Shown piece after piece: positions 24,827 to 33,558 of a DNA stretch of 64,000 nucleotides; position 1 is the first letter of the stretch; each line of letters begins with the position of its first letter. Made by a program: the position numbers and the translations under genes. The notes under the pieces were generated by a model, which saw nothing but the letters and a program-made list of their open reading frames with translations, did not search any database and was not told where the DNA came from. The DNA is from Pontixanthobacter aquaemixtae (GTDB taxonomy: Bacteria > Pseudomonadota > Alphaproteobacteria > Sphingomonadales > Sphingomonadaceae), in assembly GCF_009827395.1 (NCBI RefSeq), contig NZ_WTYX01000002.1, positions 62,001 through 126,000 on the forward strand, read 5' to 3'.

Positions 24827-27366
24827 CGCTATCCCTTGCTGCTGCGCGCGATGCGCTATCGCGCAAGCTTTTTTCCGACACATCGCGACCAGAAAGAGAG
24901 CGGGCGCATTTCGGGCTCGATATGCTTTCCGACTGGCTCCCTTACAGGGTCTATGACGAAGCTGCGAAGCTCTACCGCAACGCGCGCTCAAAAGGCTTTG
25001 TCCTCGAAGTCACTCCGCTGATCGGGGCCGACGAACAGACCGGTGAGATCCTCGGGCAGTTCTTCTCCGAAGGGCTGCCGCAGGGTGCCTGCCTCCAGGT
25101 TCTAAACTTCGCATCCCCGCGGATCGGTAATGTCGTATCTCCCTGGTTCGCCCCGCGCTACGAGCAGGGCGGGATCTACGAGGCCATCGCCAGGGCCCGC
25201 ACCAACCGCCTCTATGATCTCGTCTGGAATTCGGGTTCGGCGCATGCTCCCTTCCATGCCCGCAATGTCCGGGTGATCGTCTCGCTCGGCGTGCCGGTGC
25301 CCGGCAGCGTGAGCGATGCCGAGCTTTCCGAATGCCGCGAAGGGCTGATGGGCATGCTCCATTCGCTCGGACTACAAGCACAGGAGCTGCGCCCGAACGG
25401 GTTGCTGGCGCTGATCGACGAACTGACCTCGCCCACCACGGCGCACGAGCCGGACACGCATAGCTGGAATCCGCACGATACGCTCGATACCCAAGCGATC
25501 CGGCGCGATGTCGAACTCGAAGTCGAAGATGATCGGATGATCCTCAGGACCGAGCGGTTCCGCGAGACCGGGCGCGATGCGCACGGCAATCCCGAAGTGG
25601 GCGAATGCTATCCCGACCATTTCGATGTGCGCCATTATGCCGTTCGCTCGACCCCCGAACGCTGGGCGCCCTGGGAATGCGCTCGGCTTATCGGCGACAT
25701 GTTCGCCGATAAGCTTCGGTTCCCCTGTCCTACGGCAACGATGCTGTGCCTCGTCTATCCAGACCAGGAAGCCGCCTCGGCGCGGGCCGGGTTCAAGTTC
25801 ATGCGAACAACCAGCCTCAGCCAGACCAAGAGCGCGAGCTTCCTGCCCAAACTTGCCGAACAGTCGGCCGAATGGCGCCATGTCCAGGCCGAGCTCCAGG
25901 CGGGCAAGAAGCTCGTCAAACTCTTCTACGGGCTCACCAGCATTTCGCCACTCGGTGATGGCGATGCGCATGAGCGCGTGATCAAGGCGATATACAAGGC
26001 AGCCGGATGGGACCTCTCCGATGAACGCTTCCTCCAGCTGCAAGGCCTCGTTGCTGCCTTTCCACTAAGCCTTGCGGACGGGCTTGACCACGACATGGCG
26101 CGCCTTAAGCGCCTCAAGACCATGCTCTCGACCACGGCGGCGCATATCGCGCCCATGCAAGGCGAGTATCTGGGTGGTGCCATCCCGCATTTGCTGCTCG
26201 TCGGCCGGCGCGGCCAGCCCTTCTGGTGGTCGCCCTTCGAGAACGATGCAGGCAACCACAATATCGCGATTTGTGGCAAGTCGGGTTCAGGCAAGTCCGT
26301 GCTCTTGCAGGAGCTTTGCGCGGCTTTGCGCGGAGCGGGCGCCAAGGTCGTCGTGATCGATGACGGGCGCAGTTTCGAGCATTCGGTCAAGCTCCAGGGC
26401 GGGCGCTTTGTTGAGTTCACGCTCGCCTCGGGTTTCTCGCTCAATCCGTTCTCGATGGTCGATGATGCGCGCGCGCACGAAGACGAGGATTACCGGCTCG
26501 ACTGTTTCGCGATGATCAAGGCCATGGTCGGCCAGATGGCGCGGCCAAGCTCTGCGCCCAGTGATACCGAGCGCGGCCTGATCGATCAGGCCGTCACCGC
26601 AACTTGGGAGGCGCTCGGCAGCGGCGCCTCGGTCGATGATGTCGCGCGCGCGCTGCAAGGCTCGGAAAGCGAAGCGGGCCGCGATCTTGCCACCGCGATC
26701 GCGCCCTTCTGCCGCGGCGGCAGCTATGGCGGGTTCTTCTCCGGCAAGGCGAGCTTCGCGCTCGACGATGATTTCACCGTCTTCGAGATGAGCGATCTTG
26801 CAAGCCGCGAGGAACTCAGAAGCGTGGTTCTCTCGGCGATCATGTTCATGACGGGCCAGGCGATGACGCGCACATCGCGTGCTACGAAGAAGCTGCTGCT
26901 GATCGACGAGGCCTGGGCGATGCTCAAAGGCGGCTCGATGGGCGAGTTCGTTGAAAGCTATGCCCGGACCGCGCGCAAATATGGCGGCGCGCTCGCGACC
27001 GCGACCCAGTCCTTGAACGACTATTACAAGTCCGATGGCGCGCGCGCTGCGCTGGAGAACAGCGACTGGATGCTGGTGCTCCAGCAGAAGGCCGAGACGA
27101 TTGCGGATTTCCGGGCGAACGCTCGGCTCGACATGGACGACCGCACCGAGACGCTGATCCGCTCATTGAAGCGTTCGGGCACCGAATACAGCGAGATCTT
27201 CATCAAGGGGCCCGAGACCGAGGCCGTCGGCCGGCTCGTGCTCGATCCCTTTTCCGCGACGATCTATTCTTCCGATCCCGACACCTATGCCGCGATCCAG
27301 GATTATGAGCGGCGCGGGCACTCTCTCTCCGATGCGATCCGCATGGTCGCAGGAGGTGGGCAATGA
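24823..27366 (+). CDS. traC: TraC, type IV secretion ATPase (VirB4-like)
   Basis: An 847-residue cytoplasmic ATPase that powers pilus assembly. The N-terminal TraC/VirB4 domain is followed by the P-loop GKSGSGKSVLL (about residue 485) and Walker B LLIDEAWAML (about 691), then the conserved TATQSLNDYYKS segment. The GTG at 24823 overlaps the traV stop. Length matches F TraC (about 875). Confidence 0.93.
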   Translation: MTLSLAAARDALSRKLFSDTSRPERERAHFGLDMLSDWLPYRVYDEAAKLYRNARSKGFVLEVTPLIGADEQTGEILGQFFSEGLPQGACLQVLNFASPRIGNVVSPWFAPRYEQGGIYEAIARARTNRLYDLVWNSGSAHAPFHARNVRVIVSLGVPVPGSVSDAELSECREGLMGMLHSLGLQAQELRPNGLLALIDELTSPTTAHEPDTHSWNPHDTLDTQAIRRDVELEVEDDRMILRTERFRETGRDAHGNPEVGECYPDHFDVRHYAVRSTPERWAPWECARLIGDMFADKLRFPCPTATMLCLVYPDQEAASARAGFKFMRTTSLSQTKSASFLPKLAEQSAEWRHVQAELQAGKKLVKLFYGLTSISPLGDGDAHERVIKAIYKAAGWDLSDERFLQLQGLVAAFPLSLADGLDHDMARLKRLKTMLSTTAAHIAPMQGEYLGGAIPHLLLVGRRGQPFWWSPFENDAGNHNIAICGKSGSGKSVLLQELCAALRGAGAKVVVIDDGRSFEHSVKLQGGRFVEFTLASGFSLNPFSMVDDARAHEDEDYRLDCFAMIKAMVGQMARPSSAPSDTERGLIDQAVTATWEALGSGASVDDVARALQGSESEAGRDLATAIAPFCRGGSYGGFFSGKASFALDDDFTVFEMSDLASREELRSVVLSAIMFMTGQAMTRTSRATKKLLLIDEAWAMLKGGSMGEFVESYARTARKYGGALATATQSLNDYYKSDGARAALENSDWMLVLQQKAETIADFRANARLDMDDRTETLIRSLKRSGTEYSEIFIKGPETEAVGRLVLDPFSATIYSSDPDTYAAIQDYERRGHSLSDAIRMVAGGGQ

Positions 27367-27743
27367 TGGTCTCTCATCTGACCGACCGGGTCGAACCGCC
27401 AAATGCCAGAGCGCTCCTGCCCATCATGCAGGGGACATGCTTCGTTCTGATCGAAACGACGCGCTTTGCTGCAACGTCGCTTTGCATCGCGCTTGGTCTG
27501 CCGCTCGCTCTGTTCCTGTTTGTCGCGGGCTGGGACTTGCACACGCTTTTCGCGCAGCTGGGCAATCTCTCGGACCGTTACCTTGAAGCGGACGCCCTGC
27601 GCCGCAGCCTGTTCAGCTCGGACCTCCAGATTTGCTTCCTGATCACGGGCGGCGCGGTGACGCTGTTTCGCATGCCGCGCTTTCTGCAGCGGCTGATCGA
27701 CGATCTCGAGATCAAATCCGAAAAGGAGCGGCGCCATGACTGA
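27363..27743 (+). CDS. Uncharacterised membrane protein between traC and trbI
   Basis: A 126-residue protein with a membrane helix (about 38-60, TSLCIALGLPLALFLFVAG) and a second hydrophobic stretch (about 90-105), and a charged C-terminus. No family was recognised. It overlaps both neighbours by a few bases, so it is part of the tra operon and probably in the inner-membrane assembly. The start may be 27363 or 27366 (tandem ATG). Confidence 0.7.
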   Translation: MMVSHLTDRVEPPNARALLPIMQGTCFVLIETTRFAATSLCIALGLPLALFLFVAGWDLHTLFAQLGNLSDRYLEADALRRSLFSSDLQICFLITGGAVTLFRMPRFLQRLIDDLEIKSEKERRHD

Positions 27744-28122
27744 TACGAGTCAATCGCCATCTTTCAAGCGCGCCCTGCTGGTGCGGATTGTAGCGGTGCT
27801 AGCGATCGCTGCAGCACTTCTTTGGGCAGCGTGGGTCAGCCGCGAGCTGAGCGAGCCGCGCCAGGAAATCGTCACCGTCCGGCTCGCCGAGACCATTGCC
27901 GCTTTCGTCGATGCCGAGGCGCGCGGGGCACAGGATCCCGAAGCGAGCCAGGCGCGCGTGCTCGCCTTCCTGAAAGCCTCCGAACGCGCGGTGACAGAGA
28001 TGGGAACAAATGGCCGCGTGGTGCTGGTCGGTGAAGCGGTGCTCGCCGGCGGTGTTCCCGACGCAACCGATGAACTCCGCATGCGGATTGCCCGCCAGCT
28101 CGGACAAGGAGGCGAGCAATGA
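27736..28122 (+). CDS. trbI: TrbI, F-type conjugation protein
   Basis: A 128-residue protein with one N-terminal membrane helix (about 12-32, IVAVLAIAAALLWAAWVS) and a periplasmic domain with the TrbI_Ftype pattern (VRLAETIAAFVDAEAR). F TrbI affects pilus outgrowth and retraction. It overlaps the upstream orf by 8 bp and the S26 peptidase by 4 bp. Confidence 0.78.
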   Translation: MTDTSQSPSFKRALLVRIVAVLAIAAALLWAAWVSRELSEPRQEIVTVRLAETIAAFVDAEARGAQDPEASQARVLAFLKASERAVTEMGTNGRVVLVGEAVLAGGVPDATDELRMRIARQLGQGGEQ

Positions 28123-28640
28123 CAAGCCTCTCCAAACGGATCGTCCAGACACTCAAACGTCCGCTCGTGCTGACCGCGCTGGTCCTGCTTCCCCTCGGAT
28201 GGAGCGCTGTTGATGCTTTCAGCAAAGATCACGCCTTTCTGATCAATGCGAGCCCGAGTCTGCCCAACTGGGCCTTCTGGCTCGATAAGCATGCACCAAT
28301 CGAGCGCGGCAGCCTGATCTTTTTTGCACCACCGCAAAGCGAGCTCGTCGAAGCGCACTTCGGAGAAGGCGCGCAGCTCTTCGGCAAGCGTGTGCTCGGA
28401 GTGCCTGGTGATGTCGTGAGCCACAAGGGCCAAGTAGTGTTCGTCAACGGCAAGCAAGTCGCCACCCGCCTCGAAGAGACCAGCCTCGGCATCGGGCTTC
28501 ACAAAGGCCCTGAAGGTCCGATCCCCGAAGGCTGCTTCTACACCGGGACCAGCCATCCGCGCGGGCTCGACAGCCGCTACGCCGAGATCGGTTTTGTCTG
28601 CCGCGGCCAGATTCTCGGCAGCGGGAGGACAATCCTGTGA
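28119..28640 (+). CDS. traF: S26-family signal peptidase (TraF/TrhF type)
   Basis: A 173-residue membrane-anchored serine protease of family S26. The N-terminal helix (about 14-32) is followed by SPSLPNWAFW, giving the likely nucleophile Ser47, and GKRVLGVPGD with the general base Lys90. In RP4, TraF of this family processes and cyclises the pilin; in SXT/R27-type systems an equivalent is part of the F-like operon. Here it is the best candidate for maturing the pilin at 20021. Two unrelated proteins are called TraF; this one is the peptidase, and the gene at 32743 is the F-type thioredoxin-like TraF. Confidence 0.85.
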   Translation: MTSLSKRIVQTLKRPLVLTALVLLPLGWSAVDAFSKDHAFLINASPSLPNWAFWLDKHAPIERGSLIFFAPPQSELVEAHFGEGAQLFGKRVLGVPGDVVSHKGQVVFVNGKQVATRLEETSLGIGLHKGPEGPIPEGCFYTGTSHPRGLDSRYAEIGFVCRGQILGSGRTIL

Positions 28641-29272
28641 GAAAGCTTCTGGCCCCATCGATCCTGCTCGCGGTCCTGCTTTGCCCGTCTCAGGCTCTGG
28701 CCCGGGACTATGGCCAACGCGGGACAGTGTTTCCGGTGATCGAACGCGACCTGCTCGAACAGATCCATTCCCGCCTCACCCAGATGGAACAATCGGGAGA
28801 GACCGCGCGGCTCAACAACGAACTGAAGCGTCGCACAATTGCGCGAGTGAACCGGCCTGATCCCGTCGCCGGACTTGTCCGGGCCAGCGAAGCCCGACGC
28901 TGGAGTTTCGATCCAACGATCACGCTCGCTGCCGATATAACAGGTGCGAAGGGCGAGCTGATCCATGCCGCGGGAACAAAGGTCAATCCGCTGGACAGCG
29001 TGCAGCTGCGCAGCACCCTTCTGTTTCTCGACGGCGACGATCCCGACCAGCTTGCCTGGGCGCTGAAGCAGGATGCCAGTGCCAAGCTGATCCTCGTAAA
29101 AGGAGCCCCGCTCGAGCTGATGAAGGCCCGCCAGCGCCGCTTCTATTTCGACCAGGGCGGCAAGCTAACGGCCAAATTTGGCATTAAATCTGTGCCGGCG
29201 CGCGTGCGCCAGGACGGTCGGTTGCTCGAGATCAGCGAGATCGCGCTGCCACCCCGAGAGGCCCGGCCATGA
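28637..29272 (+). CDS. traW: TraW, pilus assembly protein
   Basis: A 211-residue periplasmic protein with a signal sequence (cleavage after ALA, about residue 21) and the TraW pattern RDYGQRGTVFPVIERDLLEQI at the mature N-terminus, then KARQRRFYFDQGGKLT near the C-terminus. F TraW interacts with TrbC and is needed for pilus assembly. The start is GTG at 28637, overlapping the peptidase stop. Confidence 0.88.
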   Translation: MRKLLAPSILLAVLLCPSQALARDYGQRGTVFPVIERDLLEQIHSRLTQMEQSGETARLNNELKRRTIARVNRPDPVAGLVRASEARRWSFDPTITLAADITGAKGELIHAAGTKVNPLDSVQLRSTLLFLDGDDPDQLAWALKQDASAKLILVKGAPLELMKARQRRFYFDQGGKLTAKFGIKSVPARVRQDGRLLEISEIALPPREARP

Positions 29273-30282
29273 GCAGTATCCGAGCCTTTCTCATCCTTGT
29301 CACAGCGTCATTGTCGCTCGCCTTTGCTTCGCCAGCTTCTGCCGATGCCGGGCCGGGCAAATGCACAGGCAGCTTCGTCAATCCGATCACCGACATCTGC
29401 TGGTCTTGCCTCTTCCCGATCTCGATTGGCGGGCTCGATATCTGGCCCAGCAATCGTCCCGATCCCGACAACCCCGACCTGCCCGTGTGCCTGTGCGGGC
29501 TTCGGCCCGGCATCGCGATGGGCTTCTGGGAACCTGTGCGGCTTGCCGATGTCAGCATGAAGCCGTGGTGTTTCGTGAATCTCGGCGGGATAAAGCTCGA
29601 TCCCGGCTTCGATATCGGGTTTCGCTCGATCTCTGGTCCCTCGGCTGTGGGCGGCGCGAGCCAGTATTATTCGAGCTGGCACGTCCATTGGTACGCCTAT
29701 CCGCTGATCTACTGGATGGAGATCGTCGCCGATTTCCTGTGCCTCGAGCCCGGTTCGATCGACATTCTCTATATCTCGGAGATCGATCCGCTGTGGCAGG
29801 ACAGCGAGCTAACCGCGATCATCAACCCAGAGGCCGTGCTCTTCGCCAACCCGCTGGCGCTTGCCGCTTGCGCTGCGGATTGCGCCGCATCGACCGCCAA
29901 CTTGCCGCTCGACGAGATGTTCTGGTGCGCGGGCTGCCAGGGATCGATGTACCCGATGAACGGCAATGTCTCGGCATCGATCGGGCATGTTCAGGCCTCG
30001 CGGCTCGTGCTCTCGCGCTTTGCTTACAAGCTCCACCGCGAACTCGTCTCGTGGGGAACGATGGGCTCCAAAGGCCTGTGCGGCAAATATCTGATGCCGG
30101 TGATGAGGAAGCAGCAATACCGCTTCCAGGCGACCAATCCCAATCCGGCGACAAGCGGACGCTACGCCTGCCCGCCAATCGGCACCTCCACCACCCTTCA
30201 GGAACCCGGACAGATGATCCCCGCCATCGGCGAAGACATGGGATACCTCGTCTGGCGCAAAAGGAATTGCTGCGCACTATGA
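29269..30282 (+). CDS. traU: TraU, mating-pair DNA-transfer protein
   Basis: A 337-residue periplasmic protein with a signal sequence (cleavage after ADA, about residue 26) and many cysteines. The TraU pattern is clear: CTGSFVNPITDICWSCLFPI at the mature start, and CGKYLMPVMRKQQYRFQ near the C-terminus. F TraU acts more in DNA transfer than in pilus building. It overlaps traW and trbC by 4 bp each. Confidence 0.92.
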   Translation: MSSIRAFLILVTASLSLAFASPASADAGPGKCTGSFVNPITDICWSCLFPISIGGLDIWPSNRPDPDNPDLPVCLCGLRPGIAMGFWEPVRLADVSMKPWCFVNLGGIKLDPGFDIGFRSISGPSAVGGASQYYSSWHVHWYAYPLIYWMEIVADFLCLEPGSIDILYISEIDPLWQDSELTAIINPEAVLFANPLALAACAADCAASTANLPLDEMFWCAGCQGSMYPMNGNVSASIGHVQASRLVLSRFAYKLHRELVSWGTMGSKGLCGKYLMPVMRKQQYRFQATNPNPATSGRYACPPIGTSTTLQEPGQMIPAIGEDMGYLVWRKRNCCAL

Positions 30283-31028
30283 ACAAGCATCTCATCATTT
30301 TGCCCGTTGGCCTCACACTTTCGCTGGGCGGCCTAGCGCTCGCCCAGAGCGTTCCCGACGGCATCGACCTCGACACGATCCGCGAGCGCGCAGCGCAGCA
30401 TACCGAAGAAGCGCAAGCGCTCGCCACCAATGTCCGCGAACGTGCCGAAGCCCTGACCAGGGATGCGCAGGCCGTACAAGTTCAGGCGCAGGCCAACCGC
30501 GCATCCTATGCCGACAGTACAGCTGTCACCGAGACGGACGCCGTCCTCGACCTGGACGCGATGATCGCAAATCAGGCCGCGGCCGAGAAAGCAGTGCTTG
30601 AAGGGACTCCGCGCTTCATTGCCTTTGCCAGCCTGTCAATGCCGCCGGCAGCGTTGAAGGCGCTTGTCCATGACATGACGCGGGCCGGCGGGGTCACCGT
30701 CCTGCGCGGCTTCCCGCAAGGAAACAGCGAAGCCTTCAAGAAGCGCTTGGCTGCGATCTGGAGCGATAGCAACGATGCCGGTTCGCTCGGCATCGATCCG
30801 AGACTGTTTCGGGCCTTTCAGATCAAAGCTGCGCCTAGCTTCGTCATGCTGAGCACCGATTTTGCGCCGTGCGATGGGTTCGACTGCACCAGCAACGTGC
30901 CGCCGCACGACCGCATCGCAGGCAATATCAGCGTTGGAGAGGTGCTTGAGACATTCGCCTCTGGCCGTGGGCCGGGCGCAGAGCTCGCCCGCCTTCATCA
31001 GAACCGCCTGGAAGGAGATCAGCGATGA
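30279..31028 (+). CDS. trbC: TrbC (F-type), pilus assembly protein
   Basis: A 249-residue periplasmic protein: signal sequence ending LALAQS, an alanine/glutamate-rich coiled coil (about 30-80), then a thioredoxin-like TrbC_Ftype domain (PRFIAFASLSMPPAALK to the C-terminus). F TrbC partners TraW. The ATG at 30279 overlaps the traU stop as ATGA; a longer open frame from 29178 is a shadow of traU. Confidence 0.85.
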   Translation: MNKHLIILPVGLTLSLGGLALAQSVPDGIDLDTIRERAAQHTEEAQALATNVRERAEALTRDAQAVQVQAQANRASYADSTAVTETDAVLDLDAMIANQAAAEKAVLEGTPRFIAFASLSMPPAALKALVHDMTRAGGVTVLRGFPQGNSEAFKKRLAAIWSDSNDAGSLGIDPRLFRAFQIKAAPSFVMLSTDFAPCDGFDCTSNVPPHDRIAGNISVGEVLETFASGRGPGAELARLHQNRLEGDQR

Positions 31029-32746
31029 GGCTCCGCGCATTCGCAACCGGAGCGGCATTGCTCGCCTGCCTGCTGGCCTTGCCTACAGCAGCACAACAGC
31101 AAGACGCGAGAGCCGATGGCAAGACCTTCGCAGAGAGCCTGCGCGGTGCTGCCCAGCAAGCCGCGCAGGGCCAGCCAGAAGCGGTCGACCTCCCCAATTA
31201 CGACCGACAAGCGGTGCGAGACCTCGAACGGCTTGCCGACAATCCGGATCAGATCGAGGCCGCTTCCGGGTCCGCATCGCGCAACCATCAAGGCCATCGC
31301 CTGATGCGCGACAGCCTGGCCAATCGCGCCCGCTTTGAAAGCGACGACATTGAAGCGGTTATCGCCCGCAGTCTGGCAATCAATGAAGCTCCGCTCGATT
31401 ATACCAGTGGTATGTCGATTTCGGGCAGCCAAGGCGAATGCGTGCCTCTGCCGCCTGGTTCCGGGTCAGCTGGCACTTACACCGCGACATGCAACACAGG
31501 CACAAGGATCGAGCAATCCCAGGGGCAATGCTCTGTACCGCTCGTCGCCAGCGTGACCCAGCGCCAGCAATGGCATTATTTCTGCAATGAGACCGGCTTT
31601 GCTGCGAACGTGCCGCTCTGCACCAGTTTTGATCAAGGACAGTGCCGGATCACAGGTTATCGACCGGGACCCTGCCTGCAATGGCGCGATGTCGGATATC
31701 GCCGCTTTTGCACCGAGCCCGGTGATCCGATCGCTGAAATTGCCTGTGATGCTCCAGACTCGCGCTACTCCCCCTATGCGATCACCACTCAAAACACGGT
31801 CGACACCGCTCGCGATGAAACCCAATGCCGTCCCTTTGCTGACGACGGCGATTGCACGCTCGAGGCCGAAATCTGCAGTGATGATAGCCCCCAAACCCGT
31901 ATCATCGATGGGGTGGCGGTCACACAAAGTTGCTGGGAATGGGAACGCCAATACAGCTGCACATCGCGCGAAGCAGCAAGCGATTGCTCGGACATTGAGC
32001 AGCTGGGCACCTGCCGCTTTGTTCGCGAAGAATGCATCACCGACGAGACGCCATGTGAGACATGGGAGCGCGTCTACGAATGCCCGCTGCCAGAGACGGA
32101 GAACTCGCAGCAATTTGTTTGCGACGGCGATGTCTATTGCATCGACGGGTCGTGCGAGACGATCGAGCGCACCGCCAATGACGAATTCAAGGATGCGGTC
32201 ACCGCTCTCCATGCAATGGACGAAGCGCGAGGGGCATTCGATCCGGACACGCTGACGCTGTTCCGCGGCACCCGAAACACCTGCTCGTCCAAGGTCTTTG
32301 GCGTTCTCAACTGTTGCAAGGGGAAAGGCTTTCCACTGATCCCCGGCATCAGCCTGCTGGTCGCGCTTGGCTGCGACCGCGAAGAAGTTTTGCTCCACGA
32401 ACGCGATGCCCAAGGCCTGTGCGCCTATGTTGGGACCTATTGCTCGAAGAAATTCCTCGGCGTCTGCCTAACCAAGAGAAAGGCCTATTGCTGCTTTGAG
32501 AGCAAGCTATCGCGCATTCTCCAGGAACAAGGCCGCAAACAGCTCCCCAAGCCCTGGGACAAACCCAAGGAAGAGCAATGCGAGGGCTTCACCCTCGACG
32601 AGTTCGCGCAGCTTGATCTCAGCCAAATGGATTTCAGCGAAGTCTATGCGGAATTTACCGAGGCGGCGCGGCTTCCCGACGAGCTCGAGACCAGCGTCCT
32701 CATCCAACAAAAGATCGAAGACTATTACGCAAGGAGTGGCCAATGA
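31025..32746 (+). CDS. traN: TraN, cysteine-rich outer-membrane mating stabilisation protein
   Basis: A 573-residue secreted protein with a signal sequence (cleavage near AAQQ, about residue 23) and many cysteines spread over the middle and C-terminal parts. The C-terminal CCKGKGFPLIPGISLLVALGC and YCCFESKLSRILQEQGRKQL segments are TraN hallmarks. TraN on the donor contacts recipient outer-membrane proteins and stabilises mating pairs. Its many disulfides fit the DsbC-like enzyme in the operon. Confidence 0.92.
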   Translation: MRLRAFATGAALLACLLALPTAAQQQDARADGKTFAESLRGAAQQAAQGQPEAVDLPNYDRQAVRDLERLADNPDQIEAASGSASRNHQGHRLMRDSLANRARFESDDIEAVIARSLAINEAPLDYTSGMSISGSQGECVPLPPGSGSAGTYTATCNTGTRIEQSQGQCSVPLVASVTQRQQWHYFCNETGFAANVPLCTSFDQGQCRITGYRPGPCLQWRDVGYRRFCTEPGDPIAEIACDAPDSRYSPYAITTQNTVDTARDETQCRPFADDGDCTLEAEICSDDSPQTRIIDGVAVTQSCWEWERQYSCTSREAASDCSDIEQLGTCRFVREECITDETPCETWERVYECPLPETENSQQFVCDGDVYCIDGSCETIERTANDEFKDAVTALHAMDEARGAFDPDTLTLFRGTRNTCSSKVFGVLNCCKGKGFPLIPGISLLVALGCDREEVLLHERDAQGLCAYVGTYCSKKFLGVCLTKRKAYCCFESKLSRILQEQGRKQLPKPWDKPKEEQCEGFTLDEFAQLDLSQMDFSEVYAEFTEAARLPDELETSVLIQQKIEDYYARSGQ

Positions 32747-33558
32747 CGCGCCGCCAATTGATCGTCGCCCTGACCTTGTGGCTCGCCACTCTAACACCCG
32801 CCCCGGCAGCCGCGCAGCAAAGCCAGACGGCAGAGGCGGCCACGACAGCTGACAGCCTCTACTGCGAGCAGCGCCGGCTTGGTTACTGGTTCTATTGCGT
32901 CAAGTCGGTCCCGGCAGCCGAACCCGAAAAGGATCAGCCTGCGACAGAGGTTGCGGCTACGCAGCAGCTCGACGCGATCACCGAAGAATTGCGCGAGTTG
33001 AAAGCCCGCGCGATCCTTTATCCGACACCGGAGAACGTCACCGCCTACATCCGTTTTCAGCGGGCGCAACTCGACCGGGCTTCGCTGTTCTCCGATGTCT
33101 GGCAGCGCGCCATCTGGCAGGATCCCGAACTCGACTACACGCTTGAGCGCCCGGTCGGCGCGCTTGCCAAAAAGCAATGGCAGGATGCGCGCGCTGCCGA
33201 CCGCGATGCGGTGATGGCGCGGCTCTCCGAGCGCTACGGCCTGTTCTATTTCTTTGCCCAGACCTGCGGGGCTTGCGAGGTCATGAGCCCAATCGTCAGA
33301 TCGGTCGCGGATCGCTGGCGTATCACGGTGCGGGCGATCTCAACCGACGGCGGACCCTCGCGGCATTTCCCCGATTACAAGGTCGAAAGCGGCCAGCGTC
33401 CGCGCATGGGTCTCGAGCCCGGGATCACCCCAGCGCTGGTGCTGTGGGACAGCCTCGCCAAGCGCCCGATCCCAATCGGTTACGGCGTTCTCTCCGCCGA
33501 CGAACTTCAGGACCGCATCTACCTCCTCACTGCCAAGGAAGCCGGACATGATTACTAG
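32743..33558 (+). CDS. traF: TraF (F-type thioredoxin-like pilus assembly protein)
   Basis: A 271-residue periplasmic protein: signal sequence ending in AAAQQ (about residue 24), a helical region with the LKARAILYPTPENVTAYIRFQ pattern, then a thioredoxin-like domain. Unlike F plasmid TraF, which is described as lacking it, an active-site-like CGAC (Cys175, Cys178) is present, so it may be redox-active. It overlaps traN by 4 bp and traH by 11 bp. Confidence 0.87.
   Translation: MTRRQLIVALTLWLATLTPAPAAAQQSQTAEAATTADSLYCEQRRLGYWFYCVKSVPAAEPEKDQPATEVAATQQLDAITEELRELKARAILYPTPENVTAYIRFQRAQLDRASLFSDVWQRAIWQDPELDYTLERPVGALAKKQWQDARAADRDAVMARLSERYGLFYFFAQTCGACEVMSPIVRSVADRWRITVRAISTDGGPSRHFPDYKVESGQRPRMGLEPGITPALVLWDSLAKRPIPIGYGVLSADELQDRIYLLTAKEAGHDY

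Noticed and set aside
29178-30278. N-terminal extension of trbC through traU
   Set aside because: The residues before the ATG at 30279 are arginine-rich noise overlapping traU in another frame; the signal peptide begins at 30279.
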